Of a DNA stretch of 5,931 nucleotides, positions 1 to 5,931 are shown piece by piece. The stretch is from Actinomycetes bacterium. GTDB lineage: Bacteria; Actinomycetota; Acidimicrobiia; Acidimicrobiales; Ilumatobacteraceae. The notes under the pieces are model-generated. The model was not told the origin of the DNA. It did no database searches and saw only the letters and a program-made list of their open reading frames with translations. The first letter of the stretch is position 1, and each line of letters opens with the position of its first letter. The stretch lies in assembly GCA_023417265.1 (NCBI GenBank), contig JAEZFY010000253.1, forward strand, positions 1 through 5,931, in the 5' to 3' direction. A program made the position numbers and the translations under genes.

Positions 1-74
1 TCGTCGGCAAGAACCTGCCCACCAGCTCGGCCGAGACGGTGGTCGCCACGGCGGCGGGGGTGACGATCGAATGA
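1..74 (+). CDS. pyrR: PyrR C-terminus (partial): pyrimidine operon regulator / uracil phosphoribosyltransferase
   Basis: Only the last 23 codons and the TGA stop (72-74) are present; the reading frame enters at base 3. The peptide begins VGKNLPTS, which matches the conserved C-terminal VGKN(L/V)PTS segment of PyrR, the phosphoribosyltransferase-fold protein that senses UMP/UTP versus PRPP and represses pyr operons by binding mRNA. Some PyrR proteins also have uracil phosphoribosyltransferase activity. Being directly before pyrB and overlapping it by 4 nt (ATGA, 71-74) supports the call. The tail after PTS (about 15 residues) is shorter than the roughly 24 residues I recall for Bacillus PyrR, and the usual Arg/Lys after PTS is Ser. 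The PRPP-binding motif and the regulated leader lie outside the window, so activity cannot be judged. Confidence 0.85.
   Translation, partial: VGKNLPTSSAETVVATAAGVTIE
56..63 (+). promoter_or_regulatory. Ribosome binding site of pyrB
   Basis: A G-run ending in GGTGA (59-63) lies inside the pyrR coding end, 7 nt before the ATG at 71. GGTGA can pair with the UCACC part of the 16S rRNA tail. It supports the start at 71, which is also the start that gives the ATGA overlap with pyrR. Confidence 0.55.
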
Positions 75-979
75 AGCACTTCCGCTCGATCGCCGAGGCC
101 GGCCCGGAGGCGCTGCAGCGCCTGCTCGACCTCGCCGAGCACATGTCCGAGGTCAACCGGCGCCCCAACCCGAAGGTCCCGGCGCTGCGCGGCAAGACCG
201 TCTGCAACCTGTTCTTCGAGGACTCCACGCGCACCCGGCTGAGCTTCGAGACGGCCGCCAAGCGGCTCTCCGCCGACACGATGAACTTCGCCGTGTCCTC
301 GTCGAGCGTCAACAAGGGCGAAAGCCTGCGCGACACGATCGAGACGATCGCGGCGATGGGGGTGGACGCCTTCGTGGTCCGCCACAAGTCGTCCGGCGCC
401 CCGTGGCAGATCGCCGAGTGGACGACTGCCAGCGTCGTCAACGCCGGTGACGGATGGGCCAACCACCCGACCCAGGCGTTGCTCGACTGCTACACGATCC
501 GGACCGCGTTCGGAAGCCTCGAGGGGCTGCGGATCGGCATCGTCGGCGACATCAAGCACAGCCGGGTCGCCCGCAGCGACATCGAGGCGTTCACGCTGCT
601 CGGTGCCGATGTCGTGCTGGTCGGGCCGCGCACGCTGCTCCCGCCCCATCCGCTCGCCCGGGCGACCGCCGACCTCGACACGGAGCTGCCCGAGCTCGAC
701 GTGCTCTATCTGCTGCGGATGCAGCACGAGCGGATGAACGAATCGCTCGTGCCGACGCTGCGCGAGTACACCGCCCGCTTCGGGCTCACGCCCGAACGCG
801 CGCAGCGGCTCAAGCCGCACGCGCTCGTGATGCACCCCGGGCCGATGAACCGGGGAGTCGAGATCGCCGTCGATCCAGCCGAGCTGCCCGGTGCCGTGAT
901 CACCAAGCAGGTCACCAACGGCATCGCCGTCCGGATGGCTGTGCTGTTCGACCTGTTGGGAAGCGGAGGCTTGGAATGA
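71..979 (+). CDS. pyrB: Aspartate carbamoyltransferase catalytic subunit
   Basis: This 302-residue protein carries out the committed step of pyrimidine synthesis: carbamoyl phosphate + L-aspartate to N-carbamoyl-L-aspartate + phosphate, in the cytosol. The N-terminal carbamoyl-phosphate domain has the STRTR loop at residues 52-56, the NKGES loop with Lys82 (from the neighbouring subunit in the trimer), Arg104-His105 and HPTQ at 132-135. The C-terminal aspartate domain has GDIKHSRVARS at 159-169, LRMQ with Arg216 and Gln218, and HPGPMNRG at 255-262. All expected catalytic residues are present, and the length is normal for a catalytic chain. No pyrI regulatory chain follows, so it is presumably not of the E. 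coli 12-subunit type. The ATG at 71 overlaps the pyrR stop (ATGA), and the last codons overlap the pyrC start in the same way, so translation is probably coupled at both ends. Confidence 0.98.
   Translation: MKHFRSIAEAGPEALQRLLDLAEHMSEVNRRPNPKVPALRGKTVCNLFFEDSTRTRLSFETAAKRLSADTMNFAVSSSSVNKGESLRDTIETIAAMGVDAFVVRHKSSGAPWQIAEWTTASVVNAGDGWANHPTQALLDCYTIRTAFGSLEGLRIGIVGDIKHSRVARSDIEAFTLLGADVVLVGPRTLLPPHPLARATADLDTELPELDVLYLLRMQHERMNESLVPTLREYTARFGLTPERAQRLKPHALVMHPGPMNRGVEIAVDPAELPGAVITKQVTNGIAVRMAVLFDLLGSGGLE
964..969 (+). promoter_or_regulatory. Ribosome binding site of pyrC
   Basis: CGGAGG ends 6 nt before the ATG at 976. It is the best Shine-Dalgarno match in the window and sits within the last codons of pyrB. 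It fixes the pyrC start at 976, although the same reading frame stays open for more than 500 nt upstream through pyrB. Confidence 0.8.
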
Positions 980-2259
980 GCACGCGTTACCTGCTCACGG
1001 GGGGCACGGTGGTCGACCAGACCGGCACGCGCCGGGCCGACGTGGCGATCGCCGACGGCGTCGTGGTCGCCGAGGCGCCCGACGCGACCGTCATCGACTG
1101 CACGGGGCTGGTGATCAGCCCCGGCTTCGTCGACGTGCACACGCACCTGCGCGAACCCGGCCAGGAAGAGGCCGAGACGATCGAGACCGGCTCCCGGGCG
1201 GCCGCCCTGGGCGGGTTCACGGCCGTGGTGGGGATGCCGAACACGAACCCCACCCAGGACTCGGTCAGCGTCGTCGAGTTCGTGCGCGGGCAGGGAGTGC
1301 GGGCCGGGTTGTGCGACGTCCATCCCGCCGGCTCGATCACGATCGGCCGCGAGGGGCGCCAGCTGACCCCGTTCGCCGAGCTGGCTGCGGCAGGGGTGCA
1401 TCTGTTCACCGACGACGGCACCGGCGTCCAGGACCCGTTGCTGATGCGCCGGGCGCTCGAGTACGCCGCCGACCTCGGCATCACCTTGGCCCAGCACTGC
1501 GAGGTCGCCCGGCTCACCGAGGGCGCGGTCATGCACGAAGGCGAGTGTTGTGCCCACCTCGGGTTGCCGGGCTGGCCGGCGATCGCCGAGGAGCTGATGG
1601 TGCACCGCGACATCGAGCTGTGCCGGCTCACGGGAGCGCCGGTGCATCTGCTGCATCTCTCGACCGAGCGTTCCGTCGCGCTGGTCCGGGCCGCCAAGGC
1701 CGACGGGCTGACGATCACCGCCGAGGCGACCCCGCATCACATCTCGCTCACCGACGAGCTGCTGCGCGGGTACTCCTCGCTGTACAAGGTCAACCCGCCG
1801 TTGCGCACGATGGCCGATGTGCTGGCCGTCCGGGCCGGGCTGGCCGACGGCACGATCGACGCGATCGCCACCGACCACGCCCCGCACGCGGCCGACACGA
1901 AGGAACGCCCGCTCGACCAGGCGCCGCCCGGGATGGTCGGCCTCGAAACCGCGCTCGGGGTGGCCCTGGCGCACCTCGTCGATTCCGGGGACATGGCGCT
2001 CGCCGACGTGGTCGCCTGCATGTCGTGGAAGCCGGCCGCGATCGCCGGGCTGGGCGACCTGCACGGCCGGCCGGTGGCGGTCGGCGAGCCGGCCAATCTG
2101 GCCGTGTTCGACCCGGCCGTCGAGTGGCAGGTCGTGCCGGCCCGCCTGGCGAGCCGCAGCAAGAACACGCCGTACCTCGGCGTGCCGCTGCGCGGGCGGG
2201 TGCGGCACACGTTCCTGCATGGCCGCCCGACGGTGCTCGACGGCGAGCCGCAGCGCTGA
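976..2259 (+). CDS. pyrC: Dihydroorotase, class I (amidohydrolase fold)
   Basis: This 427-residue zinc enzyme cyclises N-carbamoyl-L-aspartate to (S)-dihydroorotate. It starts with the small beta-domain (LLTGGTVVDQTG), then the metal motif VDVHTHLREPG with His55 and His57 and substrate-contacting Arg59. PNTNP follows at 88-92, and then the DDG pair Asp146-Asp147 at the bridging-ligand position of Bacillus-type enzymes. Further ligands are His174 (AQHCE) and His227 (LHLST). Next come TPHH at 252-255, NPPLR at 273-277 and the catalytic Asp300 with His304 in ATDHAPH. HLREPG, the DDG pair and the length (B. subtilis enzyme about 428) place it in class I rather than the shorter E. coli class II. 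The start is set by GGAGG and the ATGA overlap with pyrB. ECCAH at 190-194 is a cysteine-rich local oddity. It may associate with PyrB, as in some bacteria, but nothing here shows that directly. Confidence 0.97.
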   Translation: MSTRYLLTGGTVVDQTGTRRADVAIADGVVVAEAPDATVIDCTGLVISPGFVDVHTHLREPGQEEAETIETGSRAAALGGFTAVVGMPNTNPTQDSVSVVEFVRGQGVRAGLCDVHPAGSITIGREGRQLTPFAELAAAGVHLFTDDGTGVQDPLLMRRALEYAADLGITLAQHCEVARLTEGAVMHEGECCAHLGLPGWPAIAEELMVHRDIELCRLTGAPVHLLHLSTERSVALVRAAKADGLTITAEATPHHISLTDELLRGYSSLYKVNPPLRTMADVLAVRAGLADGTIDAIATDHAPHAADTKERPLDQAPPGMVGLETALGVALAHLVDSGDMALADVVACMSWKPAAIAGLGDLHGRPVAVGEPANLAVFDPAVEWQVVPARLASRSKNTPYLGVPLRGRVRHTFLHGRPTVLDGEPQR

Positions 2260-2290
2260 TGGCCGCGATGCTCTCTGAATGTCTATGCGA

Positions 2291-2296
2291 TAGGGT
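2291..2296 (+). promoter_or_regulatory. Candidate -10 element of an internal carA promoter
   Basis: TAGGGT fits the actinobacterial -10 pattern TAnnnT and lies in the AT-rich gap. Eight bases separate its last T from the ATG at 2305, so transcription would start at or just before that codon and give a leaderless or nearly leaderless carAB mRNA, a common arrangement in actinobacteria. I find no convincing -35 at 16-18 bp spacing. The hexamer overlaps the dyad at 2283-2293, which could serve as an operator. This is inferred from sequence only. Confidence 0.35.
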
Positions 2297-2298
2297 GA
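2294..2298 (+). promoter_or_regulatory. Ribosome binding site deciding the carA start
   Basis: GGTGA, the same pentamer as before pyrB, ends 6 nt before the ATG at 2305, which is a normal spacing. It would touch the other in-frame ATG at 2299 with no spacer, so it favours 2305. It overlaps the TAGGGT hexamer, so it may serve the readthrough mRNA while the hexamer serves an internal promoter. Confidence 0.45.
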
Positions 2299-2304
2299 AT
2301 GATT

Positions 2305-3401
2305 ATGCAACTGCGTGAGGGCGGGCTCGTGCTCGCCGACGGGTCGGTGTTCGAGGGCGAGCTGATCGGCGCCGCGGTGCCCGGCCCCGCCACCGGCGAA
2401 GTGGTGTTCAACACCGCCCTGTCGGGCTACCAGGAGATCATCAGCGACCCGAGCTACGCCGGCCAGATCATCACGTTCACGTACCCGCACATCGGCAACT
2501 ACGGCGTCAACCCCACCGACTACGAGTCGCGCGGGGCGTTCTGCCGAGGCGTGGTCGTGCGCGACCTCGCCCGGCGGGCGAGCAACCACCGCAGCCAGGG
2601 CCACCTGTCGGCGCTCCTCGAAGCGCACGGCATCCCCGGCATCGCCGGGATCGACACGCGCCGCCTGACGCGCCGGTTGCGCGACGTCGGGGCGCTCCCG
2701 GGCGCCTTCGGCGACGCCCCCGAAGCCGAGCTGTTGGCGGCCGCCCAGGCCGAACCGGGCACCGATGGGATCGACCTGGTCGCCCAGGTCACCACCGCCG
2801 AGGCGTACCCCTTCGCCGCCGCGCCGGGAGCGCCGGACCGCCGGATCGTCGCCTACGACTTCGGCATCAAGACCACGATCTTGCGCCAGCTCGCCCTGCT
2901 CGGGCACGTCGACGTCGTGCCGGCGAGCACGTCGGCGAGCGACGTCCTGGCGCGCCAGCCAGCCGGCGTGTTCCTGTCGAACGGGCCGGGCGACCCGGCC
3001 GAGCTCGACCACATCACCGCCGAGGTCGCCGAACTGATCGGCAGCGTGCCCGTGTTCGGCATCTGCCTCGGGCACCAGATCGTCGGGCGGGCGCTCGGCG
3101 CCGGCACGGTGAAGCTGCCGTTCGGGCATCACGGTGCCAACCACCCCGTGCAGAACCTCCAGCGCGGCACGATCGAGATCACCAGCCAGAACCACAACTT
3201 CGCCGTCGACGCCGACAGCTTCGGCGGCCTCGGCAGGTCGGTGCAGATGACCCACGTGAACCTCAACGACGGTGTGTGCGAAGGGCTCGAGGTGGTCGGC
3301 GAGCGCTGCTTCAGCGTGCAGCACCACCCCGAAGCAGGCCCCGGCCCGCACGACAGCCGCTACCTGTTCGACCAGTTCGCCGCCCTGATGGACGCCCGCT
3401 G

Positions 3402-3402
<1 letters not shown>
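2305..3402 (+). CDS. carA: Carbamoyl-phosphate synthetase small subunit (glutamine amidotransferase)
   Basis: This 365-residue subunit hydrolyses glutamine and passes ammonia through a tunnel to CarB. Residues 1 to about 150 are the CarA-specific N-terminal domain (LVLADGSVFEGE, then FNTALSGYQEIISDPSYAGQ). From about 180 comes a class I glutamine amidotransferase domain with SNGPGDP, the nucleophile Cys254 in GICLGHQ, GHHGANHPV, SQNHNFAVD, and the catalytic His341 and Glu343 in QHHPEA. The triad is complete, and the length is close to the B. subtilis homologue (about 364). I chose 2305 over the in-frame ATG at 2299 because of ribosome-site spacing and the TAGGGT hexamer; 2299 would add only Met-Ile. 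The stop overlaps carB as TGATG, consistent with paired synthesis of the two subunits. QHHPEA has His where I recall Gly or Tyr in well-studied enzymes, a minor change. Confidence 0.97.

Positions 3403-5931
<2,529 letters not shown>

Larger units (their letters stand above)
2260..2304 (+). other. pyrC-carA intergenic gap, AT-rich for this window
   Basis: This is the only non-overlapping junction in the operon. By hand count 22 of its 45 bases are G/C (about 49%), far below the flanking genes. It contains a dyad CTAT-GCG-ATAG (2283-2293), the hexamer TAGGGT (2291-2296), the GGTGA ribosome site for carA, and most of an imperfect 20-bp tandem repeat. A composition drop of this kind inside a tightly packed operon is typical of an internal promoter or control site. 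No rho-independent terminator is visible: the dyad stem is only 4 bp and no T-run follows. Confidence 0.7.
2276..2315 (+). repeat. Imperfect 20-bp tandem repeat over the carA start
   Basis: Unit 1 (2276-2295) and unit 2 (2296-2315) are directly adjacent and match at 14 of 20 positions by hand alignment, 11 of the first 13. The shared core is TGAATGnnTATGC. Unit 2 supplies both possible carA start codons (2299 and 2305), and unit 1 supplies matching ATGs (2279 and 2285) in other frames. It may be a small slippage duplication or a pair of binding sites two helical turns apart. Chance resemblance is possible at this length. Confidence 0.5.

Noticed and set aside
454..975. Upstream extension of the pyrC frame through pyrB, suggesting a fusion or longer dihydroorotase
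   Set aside because: The extension is a frame-shifted reading of pyrB, Arg/Ala-rich and unlike any domain. The GGAGG site and family length fix the start at 976.
1311..2258. Plus-strand open frame inside pyrC in another frame
   Set aside because: A shadow of pyrC with compositionally biased translation. Only its last 19 codons, after the pyrC stop, are discussed as a finding.
2283..2296. Transcription terminator between pyrC and carA
   Set aside because: The stem is only 4 bp and no T-run follows. Gene content argues for readthrough.
2299..2301. Alternative carA start at ATG 2299
   Set aside because: It adds only Met-Ile, has no spacer from GGTGA and would lie upstream of the transcription start predicted from TAGGGT. 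It is not excluded, but 2305 fits better.
706..3351. Very long open frame on the minus strand, 881 codons, opposite pyrB, pyrC and carA
   Set aside because: Rich in Arg, Ala, Gly, Val, Asp and His with no recognisable domain. It is antisense to three well-conserved genes. Long antisense frames are expected when third positions are nearly all G or C.

Overview
This window is a stretch of a de novo pyrimidine (UMP) biosynthesis operon, with all genes on the + strand. The order is pyrR (last 23 codons) - pyrB - pyrC - carA - carB (first 843 codons; the window ends inside the gene). GC is very high (judged by eye, about two thirds or more), codons end mostly in G or C, and the gene order matches the pyr operons of Actinomycetota. 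Wording of the proteins, such as the dihydroorotase stretch around MHEGECCAHLGLPGWP, makes me lean towards an Acidimicrobiia-like lineage. That is an impression from memory, not a search result.

Layout: 1-74 is the PyrR C-terminus; 71-979 is aspartate carbamoyltransferase; 976-2259 is a class I dihydroorotase; 2260-2304 is the only intergenic gap; 2305-3402 is the small (glutaminase) subunit of carbamoyl-phosphate synthetase; 3402-5931 is its large subunit, cut off within the second ATP-grasp domain. Three of the four junctions overlap at stop/start (ATGA, ATGA, TGATG), which implies one polycistronic mRNA with coupled translation.

Function: CarA releases ammonia from glutamine and channels it to CarB, which makes carbamoyl phosphate from bicarbonate and two ATP. 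PyrB condenses this with aspartate to N-carbamoyl-aspartate, and PyrC closes the ring to dihydroorotate. PyrR is the uridine-nucleotide-sensing regulator normally found at the head of such operons; its target site would lie upstream of this window.

Every coding region is well known and, where complete, keeps its catalytic residues. I see no undescribed system, mobile element, RNA gene or CRISPR array. The most unusual part is the 45-nt pyrC-carA gap, which is clearly AT-richer than its surroundings. It holds an imperfect 20-bp tandem repeat, a small dyad, a TAGGGT -10-like hexamer and two possible short ORFs, all just before the carA start. Smaller oddities are a shortened PyrR tail and a non-standard glycine loop in the first ATP-grasp domain of CarB.
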